A stretch of DNA of 64,000 bases from Kocuria sp. (lineage in GTDB: Bacteria > Actinomycetota > Actinomycetes > Actinomycetales > Micrococcaceae), in contig NZ_JAUNTS010000010.1 of NCBI RefSeq assembly GCF_030538595.1, positions 65,467 through 129,466 of the forward strand, read 5' to 3'. The notes under the pieces were generated by a model. It was not told where the DNA came from. It was given only the letters and a program-made list of their open reading frames with translations, and searched no databases. Positions 1 through 9,547 of this stretch are shown one piece after another. Numbering within the stretch: the first letter of the stretch is position 1; the number at the start of each line of letters is the position of its first letter. A program made the translations under genes and the position numbers.

Positions 1-1037
1 GTTATGCGTCGCTTGACCCCATCCAGCCTCATTAGGCCTCCGTACGGCAGCACCCACTGCGGCCGGGTGTGGCCAAATGGCACCCCCGCACAGACCACCG
101 CAGACGGGTTGTACCGGTTCACTTGTTCGACGACGACGTCCGCCTGATCCTTCCGGTACTTCTCCTGCTCTGCGGGTGACCGGCGATGTTTGGGCGAACT
201 GGCTGGCGGACGCGCAATCAGGACACCGTTGAGTACTCCCAGAAGGCCACGCTCTCCCAATGCTCGAACACAACGCCTGACCCGATCAGCTGAGGGCAGT
301 TCCTCGCTGGTTTCCAGTAGGAGAATGCCGTGCTCCACCTCGTGTGGACTCGGGAGCTGGCCCGCCACGCCTAGTTGGTCAATCACTTCCAGGCACCCAC
401 CCCAGGTGCGCCCCTCAACCGCCCAAGCTGGACCGGCCCACAACCAAGGGTCTGTAGGTGTCCGATATCCGAACTCGGTCAGCGCTCGCGGGTCTGCCCA
501 GTCCAATCCGTAGTCTTCTGATTCGCCGGGATCTGTAATTTCAAGAATGCCACCGTGGAACAGGGTTGCTTGCAGAGAGCGTAGGTGGACATCGTCGATT
601 CGTGGTCCTGCTCCCAAATGAACTTGCGTGGAGCCGCCGTAAAAACCTGGGATGCCGTGGCGCCACAGCCAGTTGAGTAGATGGGTGTTGTCGCTGTACC
701 CGAAGAATGGTTTGGGGTTGTGCCGGATGACCTCCGAGTTCAGATGCGGCAGAACGGTGATTTGATCGTCACCACCAATGGTTGCCATCACCGCTTTGAT
801 GGAGGGGTCTGCGAAGGCAGCGTTGACGTCAGCGGCCCGCTCTTGCGGAGAGGCGTGGAGTTGCCGGGTGGTGCGGAACTCCACCGGCACCAGTTGGAGG
901 TCCTCGCGGATACGGACCATTGCTTGCTCGTGGACGGCTTCACCGACTGCGGGTGCAGCGAACGACGGCGAGAGCACGGCAACCGAGTCTCCGGGACTCA
1001 ATCTTGGGAGGGACATCCATTGCCAAGCGGACTGCAT
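1..1037 (-). CDS. Peptidase S66 family (LD-carboxypeptidase / MccF-like), 3' end cut by window edge
   Basis: Translating the minus strand from the ATG at 1037 gives 345 open codons that run off the left edge. Family members are serine carboxypeptidases that cleave the L,D bond of muropeptides or inactivate peptide-nucleotide antibiotics in the cytoplasm. All three catalytic elements are visible: the nucleophile in FFGYSDNT, the glutamate region ILLLETSEE followed by a DRVRRCV helix, and the histidine in GVPFGHTRP. A GGDD motif precedes the serine as in the family. The N-terminus LSPGDSVAVLSPS is also typical. An in-frame ATG at 1016 (giving MSLPRLSPGD) and a TTG at 1049 are alternative starts; no strong ribosome-binding site separates them. 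It is divergent from the wall hydrolase at 1189, so a shared peptidoglycan role is plausible but inferred. Confidence 0.88.
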   Translation of the reverse strand, partial: MQSAWQWMSLPRLSPGDSVAVLSPSFAAPAVGEAVHEQAMVRIREDLQLVPVEFRTTRQLHASPQERAADVNAAFADPSIKAVMATIGGDDQITVLPHLNSEVIRHNPKPFFGYSDNTHLLNWLWRHGIPGFYGGSTQVHLGAGPRIDDVHLRSLQATLFHGGILEITDPGESEDYGLDWADPRALTEFGYRTPTDPWLWAGPAWAVEGRTWGGCLEVIDQLGVAGQLPSPHEVEHGILLLETSEELPSADRVRRCVRALGERGLLGVLNGVLIARPPASSPKHRRSPAEQEKYRKDQADVVVEQVNRYNPSAVVCAGVPFGHTRPQWVLPYGGLMRLDGVKRRI

Positions 1038-1082
1038 GGTTCCATCCAAGCAGATGCAGGTGATTGTGACCCGTGGACATTT

Positions 1083-1108
1083 TGGTCAGGGAACCTCTGT
1101 TCTGACCA
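1083..1108. promoter_or_regulatory. Inverted repeat in divergent promoter region
   Basis: TGGTCAG at 1083-1089 and CTGACCA at 1102-1108 form a perfect 7-bp inverted repeat with a 12-nt spacer. It lies between the divergent S66 peptidase and wall hydrolase genes, where an operator would be expected. No regulator gene is adjacent, so the function is inferred from position only. Confidence 0.3.
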
Positions 1109-1128
1109 GCTGGGTTGATCTACTGTGA

Positions 1129-2556
<1,428 letters not shown>

Positions 2557-2560
2557 GACG

Positions 2561-2579
2561 CTACGCGGGCTGTGCGTAG
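2561..2579 (+). terminator. Possible weak terminator after wall hydrolase
   Basis: CTACGC (2561-2566) and GCGTAG (2574-2579) form a short 6-bp stem just after the stop codon. No clean T-run follows, so this is a weak call. Confidence 0.3.
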
Positions 2580-2707
2580 TCACCTGAATGTCTGGATCAA
2601 AAAACTTTCAAAAAAGTTCGCTTCTGATGTGGCGCTTCATGTGATTGTGGTCTACCTTGATCCCATACCGGTTGTTCTCTCCATTTAATCCTCCGGCGAC
2701 AGGTTGA

Positions 2708-3358
2708 ATGATGGCAATTCAAGACATCATCTCGCGCAGAACTATACTCACGGGTGGTTTGCTCGGCGCAGCCACCATGGGACTCGGTTCTCATCCTGTC
2801 CATGCCGCCAGTTTCACGGATGTCCCTGTTGGTGCAGCGTTTTACCGTGAGATCAACTGGGTTGCTGACAATCGGATTGTGGATGGTTTCCCGGACGGTA
2901 CCTTCCGGCCTTTGCTGACCGTCAATCGAGGCTTCATGGCCGTGTATTTGTATCGATTGGCGGGTAGGCCTAGCTACACCGCGCCTACGCGTGCTTACTT
3001 TGTTGATGTTCCGCTGACCAGTCAGTACTTCCGCGAGATCAGCTGGTTGGCTGATCAAGGAGTGACGACCGGATATAACGATGGAACGTTCCGCCCGGGG
3101 AATGCCATTCATCGGGATGCTATGGCTGCCTTCTTCTACCGTATTGCTGGGGAACCAGGGTACGTGGCACCCGCGGTGTCGCCGTTCACGGATGTTCCCC
3201 ACCATGCGGCGTATTACAAGGAAATCTGCTGGATGGCGTCCATGAATATCAGTACTGGGTATGGCGACGGTACGTATCGTCCGCTCGATCCAGTGCGGCG
3301 GGATGCCATGTCCGCTTTCTTGTACCGTTTCCACTTCAACGTTCTGTCAGGTTCCTGA
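2708..3358 (+). CDS. Exported protein made of three SLH modules
   Basis: 216 aa. The N-terminus has SRRTILTGG followed by a hydrophobic stretch ending HPVHA, which fits a Tat or Sec signal peptide. The mature part is three S-layer-homology modules, each with an FTDVP or FVDVP start, an aromatic/Ile-Trp helix and a GY.DGT(F/Y)RP loop (about residues 35-90, 95-150 and 155-210). SLH modules bind secondary wall polymers, so the protein is probably wall associated. No catalytic domain is present; it may be a wall decoration or an adaptor. It lies between the Rpf/P60 hydrolase, which also has SLH-like modules, and the Rhs protein, all on one strand. ATG 2711 is an equally possible start. Confidence 0.85.
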   Translation: MMAIQDIISRRTILTGGLLGAATMGLGSHPVHAASFTDVPVGAAFYREINWVADNRIVDGFPDGTFRPLLTVNRGFMAVYLYRLAGRPSYTAPTRAYFVDVPLTSQYFREISWLADQGVTTGYNDGTFRPGNAIHRDAMAAFFYRIAGEPGYVAPAVSPFTDVPHHAAYYKEICWMASMNISTGYGDGTYRPLDPVRRDAMSAFLYRFHFNVLSGS

Positions 3359-3367
3359 CTTTCGGCT

Positions 3368-3393
3368 TTCCTGCCCTTTGTGTGGGCCAGGAA
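3368..3393 (+). terminator. Hairpin after SLH gene
   Basis: TTCCTGCCC (3368-3376) pairs with GGGCCAGGAA (3384-3393) with one bulged base and a 7-nt loop, followed by a pyrimidine-rich stretch. It separates the SLH gene from the rhs gene and suggests rhs has its own promoter. Confidence 0.5.
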
Positions 3394-3466
3394 TTTCCTT
3401 CTCAATTTCACCGGTCATGACCTGCCTGCGCGTGTGCGCGACAGGATTTTCTCAGGAGACTCAGTG

Positions 3467-6400
3467 ATGAAAACGCTGAACCGTGCGATTTCTGCCCTCG
3501 TTGTGTGTTTTGCCATGATTGCCACCATGCTGGGAGCAGCATCACCGGCGCTGGCAGCGTTGCAGGACGTCTCGTCGATCAAGGAGACGGCGGATACGGG
3601 GGTGCGCCCGGCGGCCACGCGGCTGCCGGTGGCTTTGAGCCCGGAGATTCAGGCATCAGTGGATGTGGGGACAGGCAATCTGAACACCACGATGAGCATT
3701 GAGGGTTTCACCTTTGCTCATAACTCGTTGGTGCCCGCGCCCTCGGGCAATGGTGTGCGTAACTCGTGGCGGGTCAGTGGTTTGGGAGCAGGGATGCTCT
3801 ACCGCGAGGCTGGCAACGTGGTGCTGGTGGATGCCAGTGGTCAGCGGGTGACCTTCAACCCAGTGGCCGGTTCTACCACGGACTTCACGGCTCCACCTGA
3901 GCGCCGGTACACGTTGAAGAAAACAGATGCGGGGTACACGGTGCTGGCCTGGGACTCACAGTCCACCACGTACTTCAACTCAGATGGTAAGCCAGTCAAA
4001 GCAACGGACCGCGACGGTAATACCACCACGCTCACCACCGATGCCGCAGGTATCCCAACCCAGCAGACAGGGTGGCGTGGACCTGCTGCGGCACGCACGT
4101 CCTGGAGGACACCGACCAGCTCGGGTGACACTGTAGGTGTCGGTGCCCAGTCAAGTTCGCTGGTGCGTTCCTGGACTCTGTCGGCGACCAATGGGAAGTA
4201 CTCGGCTGTCACCAACCCTCGGGGCACTCAGACAAAGATCAGTTATGACTCAGCCGGGCGGATCTCGCGGGTGGATACCGCTGATGGCGGGTACACCAAG
4301 ATCACATATGACTTGAAGAACCGGGTGGCCAGTATCACGACCCCTGGTGCACCTGGCTCTGCGGCTACGGAAGCGGTTACTCGGTTCAGTTACCCAGATG
4401 CGGGTAAAACATTGGTGGCAGCAGCCAACACGGATCAGTCCAAGACCGTGGCTGCTGTGCCCCACACCACCTACACGCTGACAGCTGCGGGACGTCGGGT
4501 GCAGTCGGTGGTGGATGCTGATGGGAAGCAAACCTCCAAGACCTACACGCCACAGCTGTCCACGGAGTCGATGACTGCTGGCGCGGGGGATACTTCGGCC
4601 ACCAGTTCTTTCAAGTACGACGCCAACGATGGTGGGTCTTTGACCTCCGGGACCGGTCCTGGTGGGGAGACGGGTTCAGCGGAGTACAAGAACACGGCTG
4701 CCAACACCAAATATGCGCCGTCGACCTCGACTGATAGTCGGGGTAACCAGCGTGGGTACACCTATTCTGGGTCCGGGGCACTGGCTAAGACCACGGATGC
4801 GTTGGCTGCTACTGCCGAGTTAACTTTTAATGCGGATGGAACGGTGGCAACAGCCACCGCGCCAGGTAACGCCGGCAACCCCACTCGCTACACGTACGAT
4901 GCGAACAAGCAACTGTCCAGGGTCACGCCTGCTACTGGCGGATCGATCAAGGCCGAGTCTTACACGTACGACTCAATGGGGCGGTTGTCCAAGAAAACCA
5001 CTGGACGTGGGGGCGTGGTGACCTACACCTACGATGGGTCATCATCTTTGGTCACCCGGGTCACCGCAACTCCTGCGGGTACGACGACTCCGGATACCCA
5101 GGTGGATACCACTTACGACACCATGGGAAGGCCTGTCACGGTTACCAGCTCAGCTAAAGGCAAACAGACACAGAAGGTGACCTATGCCTACAGCAACCGT
5201 GGTGAGGTCACGCAAAAAACGGTGAGTCAGGCTGGGATCGGGAGCGAGGCCGCTCAGTCCACCACAATGACCTTCGGGTATGACCGTGAGGGCCGGATGA
5301 CCAGCAAGACGGTGGGTGGTTTCAAACACTCTTACGCTTACACCGCCGCGGGTACCTTGGACAAGATCACGTATCCGGAAGGTACCGAGCAGCGGGTGAT
5401 CAACTTCAAGAGCGATGACAAGGGCCGTCGCACGGACATTTGGTATGGGTCGGAGAGGGCTGCCCCGGAGCAGGGATGGACGGTGTGGAAGCACACTGAT
5501 TATGACGTCTCTGGCAACATTGCTCGTCAGACGGTGAAGCGATCTGGGGCGGTGACGCCTTCGGCCACGAACCCGGATGGGGTTCAGACCTTGGATGACA
5601 AGTGGTACTGCTACAAGCCTGGTGTTGAACCTCGTGATTGTGGTGCCTCCACGGTGCCTTCAGTGGATAAGGTTCAGTCGATGTACACCACCCTGGCAGG
5701 TACCACCACCGGCTACACCACCAAGTACTCGTATGACAAGGTGGGGCGTTTGACTGGGGTAGACACCCCAGGGACCGCTGATGGGAAATACGTATTCACC
5801 TATGATTCTCGTGGCAACCGGGTGAAGAAGGAACGCACCGTGGATGGTCAGGCACCGGTTACCGAGACCGATACATATAACGCGCAGAACCAGGTCACCA
5901 GTGATGGTTGGGTGTATGACGCGGACGGCAACGTGACCAAGGATGAGAAGGCCACGACGGTTTTCAATGCCGCCAATCAGAAGGTGGAGACAAAACTTGC
6001 CGATGGGACGAACAACACGACCAGTACCTTTGCTGGGACCTCGCAGAATGAGCTGATCGGGCAGGTGAGCTCCAAGCAGGGTTCGTTTGTATATACGCAT
6101 GGTTTGACGGACCGGTACGGGAATCCGCAGATCGAGAAGATCACGCATGAGGGCCGTCAGGCGTATGTGGAGCACGATCCGGTCACGCATGAGCCGTTGT
6201 TCTTGCGTGACACGAACAAAACGAGTGTTCACATGTATATCGGGGATCCGGTGGATTCGGATATTCGCATGGTTCAGGGTGATGGTAGTACTGCTGACTA
6301 CAAGGAGTTCGATCCGTTCGGTGCGCGTCCTGAGAAGATTTCTCCGCGGGACAAGGAGAAGTTCGACCCGTACCGGTACCGGTTTGGGTTGGTGGATCGT

Positions 6401-6895
6401 GGGGGCACGGGTCAGTACTTGTTCGGTGCACGGTTCTATGACCCGAATCAGGGTGTATGGACCCAGCAAGATTCACTGGATGCGCCACTAGACCCGGTGA
6501 ATGCGAACCGTTACGCTTACGCTGGGGCGGACCCCATCAACAACATCGACCCGAGCGGCACGGATGCCTGGGAGACTAAACTCGAGGTCTGCGCTGGTCT
6601 TTGTGTTGCTTTTGGTCCAACTTATGACACCGGAACTGAGGAGCTTAGTCTTGATGCGAGCTTTGGGGTGGGAAAATTGTCCGGAGCAGTAACATCGGGG
6701 TGGACCGAATCCTCACCAGCGGATAAATTTGGATTTTCGGATTCAGTGTCATGCTCTGCCGCCTACGGGTTTGGAGCCTATACTAGCTCCACAATGGGAC
6801 TTGGTGGAAATCCGGGAGAGAGAAGTGTAGGGGGTGTAGCCGGACTTGGTGGTGGATGCAGTTACAACATTGACATGAGCATCCCTATAAAGTGA
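3467..6895 (+). CDS. Secreted Rhs/YD-repeat protein with variable C-terminal tip
   Basis: 1142 aa from the ATG at 3467, preceded by AGGAG (3454-3458); an upstream GTG at 3380 lacks a site. The N-terminus MKTLNRAISALVVCFAMI ends in a Sec signal (SPALA). The body is a long run of YD repeats (SYDSAGRI, TYDSMGRL, TYDTMGRP, SYDKVGRLTG). It ends with the Rhs core signature YRFGLVDRG, FGARFYDPNQGVWTQQD, DPINNIDPSG. The core forms a hollow shell, and autoproteolysis at the DPxG site is known in the family. The last 114 residues are a Gly-rich tip with four Cys (tip positions 14, 18, 68 and 103, counted from the Pro of DPSG) that I cannot match to a known toxin. Downstream small membrane proteins fit immunity roles. 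Confidence 0.92.
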   Translation: MKTLNRAISALVVCFAMIATMLGAASPALAALQDVSSIKETADTGVRPAATRLPVALSPEIQASVDVGTGNLNTTMSIEGFTFAHNSLVPAPSGNGVRNSWRVSGLGAGMLYREAGNVVLVDASGQRVTFNPVAGSTTDFTAPPERRYTLKKTDAGYTVLAWDSQSTTYFNSDGKPVKATDRDGNTTTLTTDAAGIPTQQTGWRGPAAARTSWRTPTSSGDTVGVGAQSSSLVRSWTLSATNGKYSAVTNPRGTQTKISYDSAGRISRVDTADGGYTKITYDLKNRVASITTPGAPGSAATEAVTRFSYPDAGKTLVAAANTDQSKTVAAVPHTTYTLTAAGRRVQSVVDADGKQTSKTYTPQLSTESMTAGAGDTSATSSFKYDANDGGSLTSGTGPGGETGSAEYKNTAANTKYAPSTSTDSRGNQRGYTYSGSGALAKTTDALAATAELTFNADGTVATATAPGNAGNPTRYTYDANKQLSRVTPATGGSIKAESYTYDSMGRLSKKTTGRGGVVTYTYDGSSSLVTRVTATPAGTTTPDTQVDTTYDTMGRPVTVTSSAKGKQTQKVTYAYSNRGEVTQKTVSQAGIGSEAAQSTTMTFGYDREGRMTSKTVGGFKHSYAYTAAGTLDKITYPEGTEQRVINFKSDDKGRRTDIWYGSERAAPEQGWTVWKHTDYDVSGNIARQTVKRSGAVTPSATNPDGVQTLDDKWYCYKPGVEPRDCGASTVPSVDKVQSMYTTLAGTTTGYTTKYSYDKVGRLTGVDTPGTADGKYVFTYDSRGNRVKKERTVDGQAPVTETDTYNAQNQVTSDGWVYDADGNVTKDEKATTVFNAANQKVETKLADGTNNTTSTFAGTSQNELIGQVSSKQGSFVYTHGLTDRYGNPQIEKITHEGRQAYVEHDPVTHEPLFLRDTNKTSVHMYIGDPVDSDIRMVQGDGSTADYKEFDPFGARPEKISPRDKEKFDPYRYRFGLVDRGGTGQYLFGARFYDPNQGVWTQQDSLDAPLDPVNANRYAYAGADPINNIDPSGTDAWETKLEVCAGLCVAFGPTYDTGTEELSLDASFGVGKLSGAVTSGWTESSPADKFGFSDSVSCSAAYGFGAYTSSTMGLGGNPGERSVGGVAGLGGGCSYNIDMSIPIK
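6114..6549 (+). repeat. 436-bp perfect direct repeat, copy A (Rhs core end)
   Basis: Bases 6114-6549 are identical, line by line, to 7218-7653. The block encodes the last part of the Rhs core up to the Asp of the DPxG cleavage motif. Identity stops at 6550/7654, the first wobble base of that Asp codon, where the tips diverge. Confidence 0.97.
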
Positions 6896-6943
6896 ATTTT
6901 TCGGAGGTGGAAAATTGATTACACCTGGAGATTCGAGGAATTT

Positions 6944-7129
6944 GTGAACTTCATTCTGGTGGTGTCTATGGTGGGCCTCCCACTCTCGATGATAGCTCTA
7001 ATTTTGATTATGATGAATAAAAAAAGATTAGAGTCCAGCGAATCTGCCTCACTTTTCCCGTTTTTTGTGACTGGACTATCCGGAATGTTCCTACTGTTTT
7101 TATTATCTATTCTCCAAGAAATTTTCTAG
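6944..7129 (+). CDS. Small two-TM protein, putative immunity protein for Rhs tip 1
   Basis: 61 aa from a GTG at 6944 preceded by GAGGA (6935-6939). It has two hydrophobic helices (VSMVGLPLSMIALILIM and FFVTGLSGMFLLFLLSIL) joined by a charged loop with NKKRLESSE, and it ends right after the second helix. It has no recognisable family. The position 48 bp after the rhs stop is where immunity genes of Rhs toxins sit. The topology resembles the proteins at 8061 and 8293. An upstream TTG at 6915 hits a stop and is excluded. The membrane location suggests that the tip acts on the membrane or periplasmic side, which is an inference. Confidence 0.6.
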   Translation: MNFILVVSMVGLPLSMIALILIMMNKKRLESSESASLFPFFVTGLSGMFLLFLLSILQEIF

Positions 7130-7189
7130 ATAAGTTAGCCGCTGGACGGTCACCAGGAATTTAGGGTTTCCTGTCCGATTAAACTTAGA

Positions 7190-8038
7190 GTGATAGAACG
7201 CCTCCCTTGGTGTCCTGGGTACGGGAATCCGCAGATCGAGAAGATCACGCATGAGGGCCGTCAGGCGTATGTGGAGCACGATCCGGTCACGCATGAGCCG
7301 TTGTTCTTGCGTGACACGAACAAAACGAGTGTTCACATGTATATCGGGGATCCGGTGGATTCGGATATTCGCATGGTTCAGGGTGATGGTAGTACTGCTG
7401 ACTACAAGGAGTTCGATCCGTTCGGTGCGCGTCCTGAGAAGATTTCTCCGCGGGACAAGGAGAAGTTCGACCCGTACCGGTACCGGTTTGGGTTGGTGGA
7501 TCGTGGGGGCACGGGTCAGTACTTGTTCGGTGCACGGTTCTATGACCCGAATCAGGGTGTATGGACCCAGCAAGATTCACTGGATGCGCCACTAGACCCG
7601 GTGAATGCGAACCGTTACGCTTACGCTGGGGCGGACCCCATCAACAACATCGATCCTGCCGGTTTGGCATCGTGGGAAAATCGATGGTTTGCTTGTGTTG
7701 CAATATTCTGTGGATCAGTAGGTACTAATACTGACATGGAAACAGAAGACACAAGCTTCTCTATTCAACTTGGTTTCGGTGGCCCTTTATCAATCGGGCA
7801 ACAGTCTGGTCGATCAAACAGTGGTCCTAGCAAAGGCTGGATGTTGGAAGAAACGACGGGTTGTTCATATGCCTATAAAGGCTTCGGCGGATACTTCTCT
7901 GATACATCCAGTAGGCCGCTGAACCCGTTCGCCTCCGCCCCAGAGAGCGGACCACTGGATGGCTGGAGCTACGGGGGTGCGACTGGTGTCGGCTTATCGT
8001 GTAGTATGACTGCCGGAGTGTCGTTTCCAGTTAATTAA
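7190..8038 (+). CDS. Orphan Rhs core-end plus alternative tip (silent cassette)
   Basis: The open frame starts at a GTG (7190) with no ribosome-binding site, promoter or signal peptide. Nine codons in, it enters the exact copy of the Rhs core end and then continues into a different 127-aa tip after DPAG. The tip shares a pattern with tip 1: Trp-Glu at tip positions 7-8; Cys at 14, 19, 70 and 116; GFGGY after the third Cys; an Asn-Pro; and a Gly-rich run to the last CS. This is the known arrangement of orphan Rhs tips, which are activated by recombination with the full-length gene. Recombination between the repeats would remove 1104 bp (368 codons), in frame, and swap tip 1 and its neighbour for tip 2. 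Confidence 0.85.
   Translation: MIERLPWCPGYGNPQIEKITHEGRQAYVEHDPVTHEPLFLRDTNKTSVHMYIGDPVDSDIRMVQGDGSTADYKEFDPFGARPEKISPRDKEKFDPYRYRFGLVDRGGTGQYLFGARFYDPNQGVWTQQDSLDAPLDPVNANRYAYAGADPINNIDPAGLASWENRWFACVAIFCGSVGTNTDMETEDTSFSIQLGFGGPLSIGQQSGRSNSGPSKGWMLEETTGCSYAYKGFGGYFSDTSSRPLNPFASAPESGPLDGWSYGGATGVGLSCSMTAGVSFPVN
7218..7653 (+). repeat. 436-bp perfect direct repeat, copy B
   Basis: Exact copy of 6114-6549 at an offset of 1104 bp. It provides the homology for tip exchange between the active rhs gene and the orphan cassette. Complete identity implies recent duplication or ongoing conversion. Confidence 0.97.
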
Positions 8039-8060
8039 GAGCATGGAGCGAGGTACAAGA

Positions 8061-8258
8061 ATGTGGCTAGATAAGATTATACTTTCTTATCTAATAATTG
8101 GCGGCATATTTAGCCTAGTTTTCGGCCTCCGACGTCGAAAGAGAGTAATTCGAAGAGAATTGCCCGAAGATGACCCAAAATACCGCGGGCAAATCGCAGT
8201 CGGCTTAGGAATTACATTCACGGCTAGCTTGGCTCTGCTGATGCAATTTATCAATTAG
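8061..8258 (+). CDS. Small two-TM protein, putative immunity protein for Rhs tip 2
   Basis: 65 aa from the ATG at 8061, with GAGCGAGG upstream at 8046-8053; an in-frame ATG at 8043 lacks a site. It starts 22 bp after the orphan tip stop. There is one hydrophobic helix (IILSYLIIGGIFSLVFGL), a strongly charged loop with RRRKRVIRRELPEDDPK and a second helix ending at the C-terminus (LLMQFIN). Its size and helix-charged loop-helix layout match the protein at 6944, although identity is low. No known family recognised. The immunity role is inferred from position. Confidence 0.6.
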   Translation: MWLDKIILSYLIIGGIFSLVFGLRRRKRVIRRELPEDDPKYRGQIAVGLGITFTASLALLMQFIN

Positions 8259-8292
8259 AAATCAACAGAATAGTTCATATTGGGAGAACATC

Positions 8293-8502
8293 ATGGGTTT
8301 TGGTCTGAGTCTTTTCCTGGTAGGAGCAATGGGGCTTATATCAGCTGTTGCTCTGGTTCATTGCGCATTGCACCCAGATGGATCATTGGCACGTCATATT
8401 CCTGAAGCATTTAGGGAGTCAATAAAAATATATACTCCAGTGCCTCTTTTTGTCATGAGTCTCATCCTAATGGTCGGTGGTGTGATCCAAATATTGCAAT
8501 AA
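8293..8502 (+). CDS. Small two-TM protein, unknown; immunity-like
   Basis: 69 aa from an ATG with GGGAGA seven bases upstream. Two hydrophobic helices (MGFGLSLFLVGAMGLISAV and PLFVMSLILMVGGVIQIL) flank a polar loop, and the second helix ends at the C-terminus as in the proteins at 6944 and 8061. It lies 34 bp after the previous gene and probably shares its transcript. It could be a second component of immunity to tip 2 or an immunity gene whose tip has been lost. No family recognised. Confidence 0.5.
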   Translation: MGFGLSLFLVGAMGLISAVALVHCALHPDGSLARHIPEAFRESIKIYTPVPLFVMSLILMVGGVIQILQ

Positions 8503-8834
8503 ATAAAATTTTTGCGAGAAAAGACTTGAGAATTCTATTTACTTTAAGGAGTTTCTCAGGATAGCAGTATTAACTAGAGCAACTGCTCTTTGTTGAAATT
8601 AGATTAAACGTTCAATTAAGTGCCAGATACAGATATCATGTAGGTTGACAGTGATTGCGCAGGAAGAGTGAAATGATTATTCGTTATATTAACGCCACAA
8701 TGGTATAGCTATCGCATTTTCATTGCCGCTGGAAATATATTTAATTGATTGGCAAGTTTTGTTCATTCTAAACTAGTAAAGTAATGAACTTCCGACTCAA
8801 GTAAAATTAAATTTTATTTCATTTGGAGTTGTCA
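8503..8834. other. AT-rich stretch without a gene
   Basis: About 330 bp of visibly AT-rich sequence with many stops in all frames. The only short frame behind a good site (AGGAAGAG, then ATG at 8673) is 11 codons. A TTGACA occurs at 8645-8650 without a convincing -10 box. The position between two small membrane-protein genes suggests a decayed tip, but I see no conserved tip motif. Confidence 0.4.
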
Positions 8835-9101
8835 ATGTTTAACATTAAACAAATTCGCAAGAACATCACATTGATCCTTGCCGGTTCGCTGGCACTGGGA
8901 GTCGTATATTTAGGGGCAAGATTAAATCTACTCACATTATCATTGGTGGGGATCGCTATGTTCATCTCACTGTTTGTTTGGAGCTCCTTTAAGGTGGGAA
9001 ATTTGCTGTCGTCCACGGACGAGCGCGATGATGATCGTGCGGGAGGAAGTGGACTCGTATTGATTGGCCTATTTTTCATCGTCCAAGAGCTATACATATA
9101 A
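8835..9101 (+). CDS. Small membrane protein, unknown; immunity-like
   Basis: 88 aa from the ATG at 8835 (GGAG at 8825-8828). A basic start (NIKQIRKN) leads into hydrophobic segments LILAGSLALGVVYLG and LVGIAMFISLFVWSS. A charged stretch STDERDDDRAG follows, then a third hydrophobic end (GLVLIGLFFIVQEL). Unlike the three proteins before it, it probably has three membrane segments. It sits in the same AT-rich island and is oriented with the rhs gene. No recognisable family; possibly immunity for a tip no longer present. Confidence 0.45.
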   Translation: MFNIKQIRKNITLILAGSLALGVVYLGARLNLLTLSLVGIAMFISLFVWSSFKVGNLLSSTDERDDDRAGGSGLVLIGLFFIVQELYI

Positions 9102-9302
9102 GGACATTGGAGACTTGATTGGAGAGTCAGACTGTACGTAGCGTCACTGCTTTTCGCCTGGGCAACTAATCGGGGTTGCAAAATTGTGCGCCTGAATCGG
9201 CCATCATTATCAGTTTCGATGAAGGGGGTAATCCTGGCCTGAGGATTACTTAACTACTGAACACATGTGTCGGTTTTCGCGAGAGAGGTCGAGGGTCATC
9301 CC

Positions 9303-9476
9303 ATGAGAAGGGGAACTATTGCTTACGCTGTTTACATGCTGATGAGCGGCATTGGCATTATTGGTTTGAGTATATATGCGCAAACTTGGCTTGGAATAAT
9401 CGGAGGATTAGTTGTGATGGCTTGTGCAATAGCGTTCTATTTTATAGAAAAGCGCAGCCAATATCCTCTCCGGTAA
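9303..9476 (+). CDS. Small two-TM protein, unknown
   Basis: 57 aa from the ATG at 9303, with GAGGG about ten bases upstream; an upstream GTG at 9267 would add 12 residues. Two membrane helices (VYMLMSGIGIIGLSIYA and GIIGGLVVMACAIAFYF) fill almost the whole protein, which ends in a basic tail EKRSQYPLR. The 200 bp before it carry no gene. It belongs by position to the chain of small membrane proteins behind rhs. Function unknown. Confidence 0.45.
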   Translation: MRRGTIAYAVYMLMSGIGIIGLSIYAQTWLGIIGGLVVMACAIAFYFIEKRSQYPLR

Positions 9477-9547
9477 TCACCGCAAGGGATCCTCATTAGT
9501 GAGTCACGTGCGTCAAATACGGAGCTGCATCTGGAGGTGTTTGTAAC

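Noticed and set aside
190..1128. Plus-strand open frames at 190-513, 681-1118 and 778-1128
   Set aside because: They are shadows of the S66 peptidase on the minus strand, which runs off the left edge and shows full family motifs. The plus-strand translations have no recognisable sequence pattern.
3467..6895. Rhs protein as a type VI secretion effector
   Set aside because: It has a Sec signal peptide and no PAAR domain, and no T6SS gene is present, which fits the secreted Gram-positive Rhs class instead.
6550..8038. Tips as lactococcin-972-type bacteriocins
   Set aside because: They are Gly-rich and exported with membrane-protein neighbours, but the Trp/Tyr/His pattern of that family is absent and these tips have four Cys.
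8645..8674. Promoter with TTGACA in the AT-rich gap
   Set aside because: The only possible -10 sequence at the right distance is poor, and the frame behind it is 11 codons.
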